Shown here: piece after piece, positions 11,252-22,508 of the stretch
Layout: each line of letters begins with the position of its first letter
Numbering within the stretch: position 1 is the first letter of the stretch
Source of the DNA: Carnegiea gigantea
Taxonomy: Eukaryota; Streptophyta; Magnoliopsida; Caryophyllales; Cactaceae
DNA length: 64,000 nucleotides
Reading direction: 5' to 3'
Assembly (NCBI GenBank): GCA_029747015.1
Contig: JAKOGI010000528.1
Span: forward strand, 66,001 to 130,000
The notes under the pieces: generated by a model
The model's input: only the letters and a program-made list of their open reading frames with translations
What the model was told of the DNA's origin: nothing
The model's database searches: none
Made by a program: the position numbers and the translations under genes

Positions 11252-11910
11252 ATGATATGGAATTACCAAGGTGCTGCAAGTAGACTCTTCCTTAATACAT
11301 TAGCTAAACTGATACGGCACTACGACCCTCCTATCCTAGCAGTGGTAGAGACTAAAATTAGCGGCTCTTCTGCTAAAATTATTTGCAGAAAATTACACTT
11401 CGATGGCTTATACAGAGTTGATGCTCAAGACTTTTGAGTGGGGATTTGGATCCTCTAGAAAACAAATATTATTGACTTGCAACTAATCAAGTCGGATGAC
11501 TAGTTTGTTACTATGGATGCTATCCAAAGTGGCATACCAACTTGGTCTCTGTCTGTCATATATGCAAGCCCAAATGAAACACTTCGTCAAAGCCTCTGGA
11601 GGGAGTTAAGTGAATTTTGTAGCACTTACAATAAACCATGGTTATTAGCAGGCGACTTCAACGAGACGAAAAGCATGGATGAACATTTAGATCTTATCTA
11701 AAGATGTAACAATTTTAGTGTTTGGATCAAGAATAACCAACTGCTGGATTTGGGCTTCTGTGGACCGCTATATACGTGAGCTAGAGGGACTTCAATGGAG
11801 ACTAGAAAGTATGCACGTCTCGACCATGAGCTATACAGCGAACAATGGAGGATAATGTTTGAGGAAGCTAGTGTACTTCACCCACTTCAGAATAAATCCA
11901 ACCATAGTCC
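11252..11910 (+). pseudogene. LINE ORF2 endonuclease domain
   Basis: Start of ORF2. MIWNYQGAAS corresponds to the usual WN.RG start block, followed by VVETKI with the catalytic Glu (11252-11437). WSLSVIYASP..LWREL and LAGDFNETKS (11513-11701) carry the Asp/Asn pair of the exonuclease-endonuclease-phosphatase fold. Further on, ARLDHELYSEQW and a degraded NHSPLL terminal His block are visible in other frames. Stops at about 11437 and 11700 break the domain. The family role is nicking target DNA for target-primed reverse transcription. Confidence 0.75.
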
Positions 11911-12506
11911 ATTGCTTATCTCCAAAAAGGGATTCATGTTGGCACAACCTATTAGACGTCCCTTTTGCTTCTAGGCTGCTTGGATCTCACATTTGTCGTT
12001 CGAAGATTTCATAAAGGAAAATTGGAATCAGCATGTCCTACTGTATCCTTTACTAATTCAGCTGTCCACAGCCTTGAGGAATGGAATAAAGTCATCTTTG
12101 GGAATCTATTCCACAAGAAATGCGAAATTTGGGCTTGGCTTGAAGGCATCTAGAAACAACTACCCCATAACCAAAATTGATTCCTACTACAGCTTGAACA
12201 CAGCCTTCGAAGGCATCTTGATGAAGTACTCGATTAGGTTGAAACCTTTTGGTTTCAAAAATCTAGAGCGGAAGCTATAAGAGATGGGGATAGAAACACT
12301 TGATTCTACCATCTTTGTACCATTATTCACCGGAAAATAAATAAAATAGAACTTCTTCAAGACCAGCATGGTAACTGGATTAGTGAATAAGCGAAGCTTC
12401 AACATATGGTGCGACAATATTTTTAGAGGTCTACTCAGATGATAATACGCCTTATACCCCATGGCTCCTTCCTACAAACTATTATCCCAAGCTGGCAACG
12501 ACAGAT

Positions 12507-13560
12507 TTGCAGGAATTGGAGAAACCATTTACGGAAGGCGAGATCAAGAAAGCCCTTTTTGAGATGGACCTATACAAAGCTCCGGGACTAGATGGGTTTC
12601 AAACTTTATTTTACCAACGGTTTTGGGATTTCACTGGAAGCAATTTCAGTCAGCTAGCACTGAGTGCTCTTAGCGGAAGCTCTCTGCCACAAGGCCTCAA
12701 CCACACATTCTTGGCTCTTATTTCTGAAATCGAAAACCCCTAAATAATCTCCCAGTTTCGACCCATTGGACTGTGCAACGTGGCGTACAAGGTGATAACA
12801 AAAGCCATTGTAAATCAGTTAAAGCCACTCCTCAACAAAGTCATAGCTCCGACTCAAGCAAGCTTTGTTCCCAACAGGCAAATTATATATAATACTATAA
12901 TTGTCCAGGAAATGCCCACTCAATGAGATGTAAAGAAGGTGCCAAAGGTTTCATGGCTATTAAAATTGATTTGGAAAAGGCGCATAATCAACTTAGGTGG
13001 CAATTTATCCGAGAATCTCTCCTTGACCTTGGCATCCCAATTCGAATTATTGAGGTTATCATGAGTTGTTTAGATAGTTCCACCTTCGGTGTTCTAAGGA
13101 ATGAAGAGAATTCTGAACCTTTCAAGCCATCTCGAGGAGTTCATCAAGGGGGCCCTTTATTCCCATATCTCTTCATGATATGCATTGAAAGACTAGCCAC
13201 CTCATTTACGAAGCGATCGACAGGGGGGAATGGAAACCCATCTCCGCGAGTCGAGGGGTTCCTCTACTATCGCATCTTGTCTTTGCTGATGACCTCATCT
13301 TTTTTAGAGAAGCATCAAAAGAACAAGCTAGCATTGTTAAACGGTGCCTTAGCAGATTTTGCCTTATCTCTGGCCAGAAGGTTAGTTTGCATAAATCCAT
13401 GATATACTTCTCCAAAAATACATATGAAGCTGTCAAAGACGAGAATGATTTAGGAAAATACCTTGGGCTACCTGCCATCAATAGGCGGATCACTAAGCAC
13501 ACCTTTGAAGCTATTTCGACCTGAGTGGATGGAAGGTTAGCGGGATAGAAAGCCCACATC
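12507..13560 (+). pseudogene. LINE ORF2 reverse transcriptase domain
   Basis: Blocks in the expected order: FTEGEIKKALFEMDLYKAPG.DG (12507-12743), FRPIGLCNVAYKVITKAI and PTQASFVPNRQI (about 12750-12900), KIDLEKAHNQLRWQFI with FKPSRGVHQGGPL..YLF (12923-13230), a FADD catalytic block readable at about 13277-13290 in a shifted frame, and YLGLPAINRRI (about 13460). The usual KAYD reads KAHN, so one catalytic-region Asp is lost. Several frameshifts and stops confirm a dead copy. Confidence 0.8.
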
Positions 13561-14265
13561 CTTTCTATGGTCGGGTGAGCTATGTTGATCTAATCCACCA
13601 TTGCTTTTTATACCTTCCTATACAATGCAAATAGTGTGATTACCCAGGTCACTATGTGATGAGATAGATAGAAAATCTAGACAATTTCTTTGGGGCAGCC
13701 CAGTACAAACAAGATGTATACATAGTGTCTCTTGGGGGCAACTTACCAAACCCAAACAAGCAAGGGGGCTCGTGTTCAGAACTATATGAGAGACTAACAC
13801 GACCTTTCTCACTAAACTAGGTTGGCGACTAATGGTGGAGAAAGACAAGCTATGATCCCAAGTTCTTCAGGCTAAGTACTGTAGTAGCCTCTGTGATATT
13901 GAGATGTTCTGGCCTAGGGCTGATGCTTTTAATACATGGCGAGGGATACTTGAAAATGTGGATTTCTATAAACAAGGGCTGTGTACCAAAATAGGTAAAT
14001 GGATTATTTTCGAACCACAACTGGGCAGATTGCAAACTGTTATGTCAATATGCCATTAACGACATACCCCCACACATTCAAGATAATACAGTGGAGGAAT
14101 CATGGGATGCCCAAACTAGTTGGAAATGGAGTGTATTCTTGGACCTCCTACTCAAGGATGTCATTTAAAAAAATTACAGCACATGAGGTGACTCAAGGAG
14201 ATAACAATGAAGACCATTTCGTATAGGATGGCACATTAAATGGAGGCTTTTCTATCAAGTCAGCG

Positions 14266-15290
14266 GTGAGTATTATTCAAAAGAATATAGAGGAGGAAAC
14301 GGACCTAATTTGGAAGTTGATTTGGCGTACTCCGCTGCCTCAAAGAGTCCGTTTGTTCCTTTGGTTAGCACGACATGGTCGCCTCATGACCAGCTCTAAT
14401 GAATTCCATCACGGTCTCATGGACTGTCCACAATGCAAGGGTTATCTCGCTGGTGCAGAAACTGTCATTCACATCTTACAAGACTGTAAGTATACGAAAG
14501 AAATTTGGTCATATATGATGCATGTTCATCACTAGCTTGTATTCTTTAATATACCCCTAAAGGATTGGCTTTATTCTAATCTTGCAAACTCTGTCCAACA
14601 GGAGAAAGATTGGTTTATGATATTTGCCTTGGCGGCTTGGTGGCTATGGAAGTGGTGAAACAAACGTTGCTTCGAGAATCCAGACTTGCACAAACAACAA
14701 GCCTGGACCTTTATACGAATAAGAGCCCAAGAAATCATCACAGCCTTCGAAGCATCTACTCAGTCCAATGCGATAACTACCAACCAATGAAAACGCCTTC
14801 ATACGATAGACACCCCCTATAGAGAGTTGGATAAAACTTAATGTGGATGGAGCCTCGAAAGGCAACACTGGCCTGATTGGAGGAGAAGGTATATTTCAAG
14901 ACCATTATGGCAATTGGATTAAGGCCTTTTAAGGAGACTTTGTGTGGTGTACGTCCGTGAAAGTTGAGGCATTGGCCCTACTCAAGGCTCTACGTATTGC
15001 CCGAGAAGCTGGGTACACAAAAGTCGAATAAATATGGATTCCCAAATCATTGTGGAAAAGGTCCAACAACCATGCCAACGACATCAGCCTCTATACTTCA
15101 TCATCAAAGAATGCCAACAATTGATCTCTAAGAGGGGCTAGGAAGTGAAGCTTAGCCACTGCTACAGAGAAGCCAATAGAATTGCTGATCACTTTGCAAA
15201 TCTAGGACTAAGTCAAAATTCGTCTCTTGTAATTTTTGAGTTTCCTCCTAGACCTATTCTCATTATGCTTTTTAAAGATGTTTCCCCGTC
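14266..15290 (+). pseudogene. LINE ORF2 C-terminus: zf-RVT and RNase H
   Basis: 14266-14535 encodes the zf-RVT-like block (WKLIWRTPLPQRVRLFLWLA, CPQC, ETVIHILQDC). From about 14820 an RNase H follows in broken frames: NVDGASKGN (catalytic Asp), GGEGIFQDHYGNWI, KVEALALLKALRIA (catalytic Glu) and CYREANRIADHFANLG (15145-15200). A terminal RNase H is typical of one plant L1 branch. The coding trace runs out before the A-run at 15356. Confidence 0.75.
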
Positions 15291-15374
15291 TCTTGGCCTT
15301 GCAGAGTTCCCAATAATTAAAAAATTTAGGGGCCCAAGCCCCTCTTACCCCCCCCAAAAAAAAATTCTGTTATA

Positions 15375-15590
15375 CCAACCTTCAACTTGTGATTTTTGGG
15401 AACATTAGCAATGCCATATCTCTTCTTCAAGGTACTCCATATCACATGAGCCGAATCAACATAGGTTACACTTGAATGTAATTTTTGATCTATTACGTTC
15501 AAAATCTAAGATGAAACCATCGGATTGACTATTTCCCATTCTTGGAGTTCCATGGCGTTTCCCTGGATCTTGCTTGACTTTACTCTAATG
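15375..15590 (-). pseudogene. Ty1-copia gag, N-terminal half (right of LINE insertion)
   Basis: Minus-strand translation from about 15590: ELQEWEIVNPMVSS, ILNVIDQKLHSSVTYVDSAHVIWSTL, KKRYGIANVPK and HKLKV. This aligns with the N-terminal gag of the copia at 34266-34973 (MWENLRKRYAMANTSKIHQFK). It stops at the LINE A-run, and the next gag block resumes at 9205, on the other side of the LINE. Confidence 0.75.
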
Positions 15591-15596
15591 TCTATT

Positions 15597-15607
15597 CTCT
15601 GATACCA
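15597..15607 (-). promoter_or_regulatory. primer-binding site (tRNA-Met type)
   Basis: CTCTGATACCA on the plus strand is the complement of TGGTATCAGAG, the initiator-tRNA-Met primer-binding site of plant copia elements. It lies directly between the gag fragment and an LTR-like segment. Confidence 0.75.
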
Positions 15608-15621
15608 TAAGCAAATAAAGC

Positions 15622-15654
<33 letters not shown>

Positions 15655-15826
15655 GTTCAAGGGCAGCCAATGTCGCCTATCTTCGCATTAAGATGGAAAA
15701 TATATACAAGATTTATAAGCAAACCCTGGCTTGCCCTAACTTGCCTTACAAGCTTAAAGCTAAGTAAGGATAATATGTGAGATAAAATAAATACATATAT
15801 CACATATTCCTTAATGACCTTGCCCA
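15608..15826 (-). repeat. probable 5' LTR of the split copia element
   Basis: On the minus strand it runs from TGGGCAAGGTC at 15826 through TATA-like stretches (about 15705) to the PBS. It includes the AG microsatellite. About 219 bp; the other LTR was not found. Confidence 0.5.
15626..15652. repeat. (AG)n microsatellite
   Basis: About 13 AG units inside the LTR-like segment, next to the PBS. Confidence 0.9.
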
Positions 15827-15924
15827 TGATAAGAATTCAAGTAGAGATGCAGTTTCAGACTCTTCCCTAAAAAAAGAAAAAAGAAAAAGTCTAGGCATGA
15901 TCTTTTACTGTAGAAGTTACGCAC

Positions 15925-16069
15925 CTGTGCTAGCAGCTTCTCGGTGGGAAATATAGCCACAGTTGAAGATGACTGAGGATTCAATAAGATGTTTAATGCC
16001 ACTATTTAGAGCGGATCCTGGTAGTTTAGCACATGCTGCTTGCAGAGCATATAATCGCTCTTTGCGTTG
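15925..16069 (-). other. exon-like block of an unidentified host gene
   Basis: On the minus strand, an acceptor-like AAATTTAG is followed by an open 145-nt block that translates as RLYALQAACAKLPGSALNSG..HLIESSVIF..GYISHREAAST and ends at a donor ACAG|GTGCGTAAC. The phase is consistent (48 codons plus one base). Composition and flanking splice-like signals make it look like a genuine coding exon, possibly of a helical-repeat protein. I do not recognise the family, and no neighbouring exons were found with confidence. Confidence 0.35.
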
Positions 16070-18130
16070 CTAAATTTTAAACAAGGACTTAGGGCTTATG
16101 GCTTATAGCTAATGGTTGTGTGTAGATTAAGTTGGGTGTAACAGGTATTCTTAACTTCCTATTCCACTTTGCCGATGATGCAATCTCTACCTGGGAGCCC
16201 CCCGGGAAAAAAAGGAAAGCCTGTATTCAAAAAATTGCCCAAAAGTGACTTTTTTTGGCTAGTATGAAAGTGGACACCTTTTTAGTTAGTCATTGGTCTG
16301 AATTTATGTCGCTGTGCTTGGAACATACTTGTGCAGACTTGAAGATGCTTCTTGTGATTACCTTTATTCAAGACGCTTTGAACATCTTGTAAATTGTCAA
16401 ACATTGTTTTAGAGATCGATTAATTACTGTTGCTCATACACACACATATGTATATATGTACAACCTAGATTTAAAGGTGCTTCATGTGTTGTTTATGGCT
16501 TAAGTGCTTAACTAGTCCTTTACCTAGCAAGAAACAACTGTTTAGAACTTTTGCATGCAAACATTATGAATCAAATCTTTAACTTATCATTATGGTGCAT
16601 AGTGTAGTCAATTATGAGAAACAATTGTTTGTTTCGGTGTTAGGTTTTAGTTTTGTGTTGTGACACATCTCACCACCCTCTAAATGTGTGAAAGAGACAC
16701 AATGAACATGGAGCCTTGTTCTTGAATTTCTTATGGGATCTTCATTCTTTGCTTTCAGGTGTTGCTGGTAACAACCTGTTCTATTGGCAAGTAACCCCCC
16801 ATAGCACCTCTTATGACAAAGAGGGGTTTTCTATCTTCGAATTTACTTCCCTTCAGATTATACTTTTAGACCCCTATGGTAATTTAAGGTAATTCACTTA
16901 AATGATTGTCATTCTGTTAGTCTATCTTGCATTATTGGGATTTTTTAAAAACTATTAGGCTTTGAATATTTGGCCTACTTCTTTTATTGATCCTTCATGC
17001 ATTACTCTATTAGCATCACTGATTATCTTCGTGTCAGATCATTTTATGGTCAATAACAGCATATATGTTTTATGAAGTGCTTGTACTTCTGTGTAGGGAA
17101 ATGTTTAAGCCAAGCCTAGCCAACCAAAGTTGACTAGTTGCTTGACTTAATGCAAATATGGCTTCTATAGTCAGTGACATGTTAGTGCTTTGACTCAGTT
17201 TGATGCCATTTTGATCCTTGACAGTGGGCTTGATTCTATTGCCTTTGCTTCAGCTGGCTTATCAAAAATAGTTTAGTAAACCTTTTCCCATTTTATAAAA
17301 ATAAAAGAGGAAAAAAAACCGAGCCTTTGCCTTGCCCCCTGGGCCCATCCCCCAAAGAAGACAAGCTGTGAGCAAGGCTTGTTTGTGAACTGAGCCGGCT
17401 GGGATTAGTTCAAATCCAATTTTGATAGAGTTGAAATCTTGGGTCAGAGTAACCTCAGACACATTCATGATTGTCTAAAATGTGTGTCACAAAGCTCTGT
17501 TTGCTCAAGTTTATAGATTGTGGATGGAAAATGAATCCTTAAAATTTTCTTCTCTTCTTAGTTTTTTGCTCAAACATATTGGACTCTTGGAGATAGTTTT
17601 CGAGGCGAGGGTTCTCCTCCCAAATGTCAGAAACATAGGAGGCATTCCTCTAGACAGTTTGAGGGAAATATGGAACCCTACTATTACTATTCCTGAGGTC
17701 TCTTGTGATTGAATTATATTTCATACCATATGATTATGACCTGACCTGATGGATCCTAATGGTTATGTTATCATAAAGGAAACTGTCTTCAATGGTGTCT
17801 TGCTTTGTCATGGGAGTGGGTGTTGCTCTCTATTTGCTCATCATTGACCCATCCAAATTCTGATAACCCTATTGAAGCGTTGACTCACAGATCACTCACA
17901 TTTACAAGATTGATAGAGCAAAATATAAAATAGAATTTAAGCTAACCATTGAACCCTCTTCAATGGGATCCATTTGGATGGTAACATTAGTGGTTGTTGA
18001 CTCATAACGTGATCAGAAAAAAATGTAAAATATAGAAATTGGTTGGTGTTGACGAATTCATTTATTATCGTTTACTTATGTAATGTCAACATATTGTTTT
18101 CAAATCAGAAATTTAATTAGAATGTTTGAT
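16070..18130. other. intergenic or intronic sequence, no supported gene
   Basis: AT-rich unique-looking sequence. There is a possible splice acceptor (TTTGCTTTCAG) near 16758 followed by a short open stretch, and a 76-codon ORF at 17482-17712 without recognisable motif. Neither is enough to call a gene. GTCCT at 18131-18135 is the left duplication of the Tat element. Confidence 0.4.
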
Positions 18131-18135
18131 GTCCT

Positions 18136-19176
18136 CACAAATACAAATTTCAAGTCTAAAATGAATTAGACAGAAATTTGGATGCAAGATTCAATCTTTG
18201 TATTGATTTGAATGTGTACGTACAATCTCTATTGAATACAATGTGCGAGATCCTCTGATTCGATCTCTTTGTTGACTTTGAATGAACTTGGACTTGCGAG
18301 AGGCCTTGAAGGCTTGGTCTCAATCAAGGCAAGTCTTTGATCTTCAAGGGAAGACGGCACGCACTTGTCGTGCTCGATGTGCTGGTTATCTTCCTTGAAA
18401 GAGAGAGTATTTGAGTGTTGGATGGATTCTTCAAATTAATGAACTTTAGCTTGATAGAGGGTCTTGAAGGCTTGATCTCAATCAAGACAAGTCTTTGATC
18501 TTCAAGGAAGACGGCACACGCTCGATGTGCTTGTTGTCTTCCTTGAAGGAGAGAGAGTATTTGAATATTGGATGAATTCTTGAATTTTTCTAACCTTTCC
18601 AACCTTTGAATCAAGGAAAGTAGGGCCTTCTTCATAGGAAAGTTTTTCCCTCCCCCTTGATAGTCAAGATGGGCCTTAACTTGGGTTTTGGGCCTTCCAT
18701 TAGGCCTCATCCTGGATTGCTTTGACTTAGGAGTCATTCGCTTGACTTTGACTTTGACCTTGACCTGGAAGTCTCTTGGACTTGAGTCGGGCATTGACTT
18801 GGAAGTCGCCTTAAGCTTTGACTGGATGCTGACCTGAGAGTCGTTTAATGTTTGACTTGGGACTCGATTTAGACCTTGACTTTTGATTTGGTAGTCGACT
18901 TAGGCTTTGACCTTCGACTTTGACTTTGACTTTGACCTGGTTTCGACCCTATCTTAACTTGAAAGTCGTTCAAGTTTTAGGTCGTGACTTGACTTGATAG
19001 TGATTTTCAGCCTTGATTTGGGCTTTCACTTGAGTTTTGACTGAATCTTGACTTGAAAGTCTTTTGGTCTGACTTAAGAACCATTTGGGCCTGATTAAAT
19101 TAATTAAAAGGGTTGGCCCGGTTAATTAATTTGATTTTATTTTGGTACGGCATGAATAATTTTTTTAGTGTCTACA
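18136..19176 (-). repeat. 3' LTR of Tat element
   Basis: On the minus strand it begins TGTAGACACTAAAAAA at 19176 and ends near ..TTTGTATTTGTG at 18136. It is rich in Leu/Asp-like 'TTGACTTTGA' repeats. It is homologous to 27646-29155 (same orientation) and 29160-30100 (inverted). A natural inverted repeat, AAATTAATTAA and TTAATTAATTT at about 19097-19132, is at the position where the right-end palindrome turns. Confidence 0.85.
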
Positions 19177-19195
19177 AATTTGCCTCTCGAGACAA
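19177..19195 (-). promoter_or_regulatory. PPT region of Tat element
   Basis: On the minus strand, TCTCGAGAGGCAAATT immediately precedes the LTR start TGTAGACAC. This is a weakly purine-rich, typical position for the plus-strand primer. Confidence 0.5.
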
Positions 19196-19239
19196 AGTCA
19201 CGCATGAGACTTGTCTTTTGAGCGTGACTGATATCTCGA

Positions 19240-20270
19240 CTTTTTTTTTTTTTTTAAAAATCAAAGCTTAAACATATGATAATTCCCTTTGTTAAAGAAT
19301 TAGGAGAAAAATTGAATTGGATCATTTGGATTAGCCTGAAGACAAGGTCATGGCCTAGCTGCACCAGGGCTCGATTTTGTAGCGGGTCCCCCTCCCTTTC
19401 ATTTCCCTTCATCTCTTTTCTCGCATAGGGCTGGGCCCGTTTTCAGCTCTTCTTCTTTTTTTTTTCTTCCATGCACGCCTGGGCTGCAAGGAGACTCTGA
19501 CCTGATCCATGGCCTTGTCTTCATTTCTTTTTTATTCGCGCGCGGGCCTGACCTGTGTGGCCCAGCCCCTGGCCTGCTTCATTGTTTCTTTCCAACTCGT
19601 GTTGGGTCTGCACTTCCTTTAATTCGCAGCCCATATACCCGAAGCCTACTGCTTTTTCCTTTTGTTTTCATGTGGGCTAGGCCTCATCTTTTAACCGAGG
19701 CCCGCCTCTTCTTTCCAGCCCAAAGCCAGGTCTCCTTCATTTAAGTGACACGCGGGTGGCACGTGCCTACTGCTGCCTTCTTTCCTTCTTCTTTACGGAC
19801 CAGGCCCAACATTTCTTTGCTTCTTCTCTTTCTTTTCTTTTTGTTTTCACGTGGGCTGGGCCAGATTTTACCTCTTCCCATTTTCCTTTTAAGCCAGTCC
19901 GGCCTGGCTTCACTTTAGAGAGCACGCGAGCGGCACGTGACCTTCTTCCTCCTCCATGGGCCAGCCCAAATGATTTCTTTCTTCTTTTTTCTTTGTTCTC
20001 TTGTGGGCTTGGACTGGCTCATTTAATGGACATACAAGACGCATGTGCCCAGCTCACCCTGCTTCTTCTTCTTTCTTTCTACTGCAACACCCAGAACCCG
20101 TAGCTTCCCACGCTGCTGCACCTAGAACGCAGGTACCCACGTGGTTGCTGCTTCTGTAACATGGTAGAAGCTTTTATTTATTTTATTTTAGTGTGCCACC
20201 ATTTTCGGCCCTTGTCTTCCATCTTTGGTCACCGTAGCTGAAGGGCACTAGCTTGACATGGTGTCCCTTC
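19240..20270. repeat. pyrimidine-rich 3' non-coding zone with diverged repeats
   Basis: CT-rich sequence with recurring GTGGGCTGGGCC / GGCACGTG modules. Segments starting TTTTGTTTTCA.GTGGGCT recur at about 19661, 19841 and 19991, so spacing is 150-180 bp. A 115-codon ORF (19756-20103) is an artefact of the pyrimidine richness. Confidence 0.5.
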
Positions 20271-20334
20271 TGTAATACCCCATTCTAGAGCACATCCTCT
20301 TACAATTTCAACCCACACAAAGAAACCCAGCTAT

Positions 20335-20920
20335 TAAGTGCCCTTGTATAGTTAAATCGTTGATTGATCTTTGCTATCGAGGGGAGCTAATAGAAGCTGT
20401 CAATTCTCTAAAAATCTTAACTTGAAAGGGCATGAGCCTGGACTATGAAACGCCAACATTTCTGGTGGGGCAGTGTGCAAAGACCAGGTTACTTAAGTAA
20501 GGAAAATGGGTTCATCTCCGCTTGAAGATAACTGGTATGAAGCACCCCCAATATTTTAGTTTCCAATCATCTAATGCATATGTTCTTCATATGTGGCGAT
20601 CGTGCTGACGCTCGCAAGGTGTTTGATAAAATGCCTGTGAGAAATTTGCACAGTTAGAATAACGCGATTAAGGGATGTTGTTTCATGGAATACTATGGTC
20701 ATTGGTTATGCACAAGTTGGAGATTATGCTAAGGCATTAAGGTTTTATAGGGGGTTCAGAGAGGCATCAATAGGAGACAATTCATTTAGCTTCGCTGGTG
20801 TCTTAACCATTAGGATCAAGTTGAAGGATCTCACATTGATCTGGCAGGCTCATTGTCAGCTGAACACTTTGGGTATATCCTGTCATCTTTCTGTTTGTTC
20901 CCATGATTTTTTGTGATCAT
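20335..20920 (+). pseudogene. captured PPR (pentatricopeptide repeat) gene fragment
   Basis: Plus-strand, stop-riddled coding trace clearly related to a plant PPR protein of the At2g21090 type. Blocks: SLIDLCYRGELIEAVNSL, KGMSLDYETPTFLVGQCA, GKWVHLRLKITGM, CGDRADARKVFDKMPVRNL, NNAIK, then DVVSWNTMVIGYAQVGDYAK, ALRFYRGFREASI and NSFSFAGVLT, QAHCQ. About 20 codons expected between NNAIK and DVVSW are missing near 20670. PPR proteins bind organellar RNA; this copy is only the N-terminal part and is dead. It lies inside the 3' non-coding zone of the Tat element, antisense to it. Confidence 0.8.
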
Positions 20921-21314
20921 TGCCATAAGATTGGATTCCTGATTGATGCCTATGATATGCCATTGCCACAAGATTGGATTTGGCTTTGATTTTTTTTAAA
21001 AAAAAATTATTGGCCATAAAAGGTGGTGACTTTGGCCAAAAATAAGCCCAAAGGAACCAACTTTATCATGTTGAGTGATCTTCTCATGCCTTGCTGACAC
21101 TCTCATTGACCGCACATATTGAAAGATTTTCAAGTTCACTTGTGTCGTCGCAACATTATGCTCATTTGTTGTCGCATTTTTGTGTCGTTGCAAAGTCATG
21201 CCTATTTGTTGAAAGGTGGCATTTTTCTCGCTTGTGCTGTTTTTGTATGCCAAGACCTTTCTTTTTTTTTTTTTTGTTGCATTTGTATTGTTGATTGTGC
21301 AGATTGACAACCTA

Positions 21315-21930
21315 CTTGAAGAACTACTTGCAAAATAGTTTACCGCTAGACCTTTTGAGACCTAGAATGGAGACATACACGCCTAAAAGTGGTATGAAGA
21401 CTGGAAGAACTATTTGCAAACGCGATTTCACCGTTGGGCATTTTGGGGCCTAAAACGAGATCATACATGCCAAAAGTGGTATGAAGATTTGAAGAGTCAT
21501 TTGCAAAATGGTTTGCCGCTAGGTACTTTGAGGCATATAACGGAAACCTACACGCCTGAAAGTGGTATGAAGACCTGAAGAACCACCTGTGAAATGGTTT
21601 GCTGCTAGGTATTTTGAGACCTAGAACAGAAACCTATACGCCTGAAAGTGGTGCGAAGATTTGAAGAACCACTTGTGAACCCGTTTCACCGTAGGCCTTT
21701 TAGGGCTTAAAACGGGAACCTACATAGCCAAAAAGTGGTATGAAGGCTTGAAGAACCACTAGCGAACGCGTTTTACGGTTAGGCCTTCTAGGGCCTAAAG
21801 CGGGAACGTACACTCCCAAAAAGTTTTATGAGGGTTTGAAGAATCACTTGCGAACGCGTTTTACCATTAGGCATTTGAGGGCCTAAAGCGGGAATGTACT
21901 CACCCAAAAAGTAGTGCAAGTCGCGAGAAG
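21315..21930. repeat. tandem repeat array, about 86-88 bp unit, seven copies
   Basis: Each unit contains GAAGAACCACTTGC(A/G)AA, a GGTTT(A/G)CCG..TAGGC segment, a TTTGAGGCCTA.AA segment and AAAGTGGTATGAAG. GAAC or its variant starts at 21321, 21407, 21494, 21580, 21666, 21753 and 21841, so spacing is 86-88 bp. It lies in the 3' non-coding zone of the Tat element. Confidence 0.85.
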
Positions 21931-22174
21931 CAGCTTGGGGGCAGAACGGTGATGTCTTTGATCGCTTTTCTTTGAAGCCCCCCTTTTTTTGTGTGTGTCA
22001 TGTGTTTGACTGCACTTGGTGATTTGTTAACCACGCTACCTACGTACTTATTAGAACTTGAAATTCCTGATAAGATCAAGTCATCACGTAGTTCAATAAA
22101 GTATGCTTTGATCATTTGTTTTGCTATTCACAGTTTATACTTTTGCGGGCCAGGAGTAGTACAAAGATTTTTGT

Positions 22175-22500
22175 TTGAGTGAACAATTTATAGTCTTGTT
22201 CGGGAGCCAGCATTTTCTTGATGTGTATAAATAATTTAGACTCTTGTTCGGTAGTATTCTTTTTTCAATGTGTGAACAGTTTAGACTCTTGTTCAGGAGC
22301 CTTCTTTTTTTGAATGTGTGAACAGTTTTCTCTCTTGTTCGGGAGTCTTTTTTTTTTTTTTGAATGTTTGTAAATAGTTTAGATTCTTGTTCGGGAGCCT
22401 TTTTTTTTTTTTGAAAGTGTGAACAGTTTAGTCTTTTGTTCGGTAGTTTTTTTTTTGAATGTCTGTGACCAGTTTAGACTCTTGTTGGGAGCTGGTCCAA
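22175..22500. repeat. second tandem array, about 55-65 bp unit, about six copies
   Basis: Repeating AGTTTAGACTCTTGTTCGGGAGCC followed by a T-run and GAATGTGTGAAC. The T-runs vary in length, giving an irregular period. The array abuts the end of the integrase pseudogene. Confidence 0.8.
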
Positions 22501-22508
22501 GCATTTCC

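Larger units (their letters stand above)
9206..15364 (+). mobile_element. L1-like LINE with ORF1, endonuclease, RT and RNase H
   Basis: Near full-length plus-strand LINE of about 6.2 kb, inserted in a minus-strand copia gag. In order: ORF1 with a DUF4283-type domain and CCHC knuckle (9234-10507), an apurinic-type endonuclease (about 11250-11910), RT (about 12500-13560), a zf-RVT-like region (14266-14535), an RNase H domain (about 14820-15290) and a short A-run at 15356-15364. Frames are broken throughout, so it is inactive. I could not find a convincing target duplication; candidate flanks differ, which suggests age or 5' truncation. Confidence 0.85.

Noticed and set aside
15597..15607. tRNA gene signal
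   Set aside because: Only the 3' tRNA-Met complement of a retrotransposon primer-binding site; no cloverleaf around it. The same holds for 34974-34986 and 51575-51586.
19756..20103. 115-codon plus-strand ORF
   Set aside because: Phe/Leu/Ser-rich translation of a pyrimidine-rich repeat zone; no conserved block.
21315..22500. CRISPR-like spaced repeats
   Set aside because: Repeats are contiguous tandem units with no unique spacers, in a plant retrotransposon.
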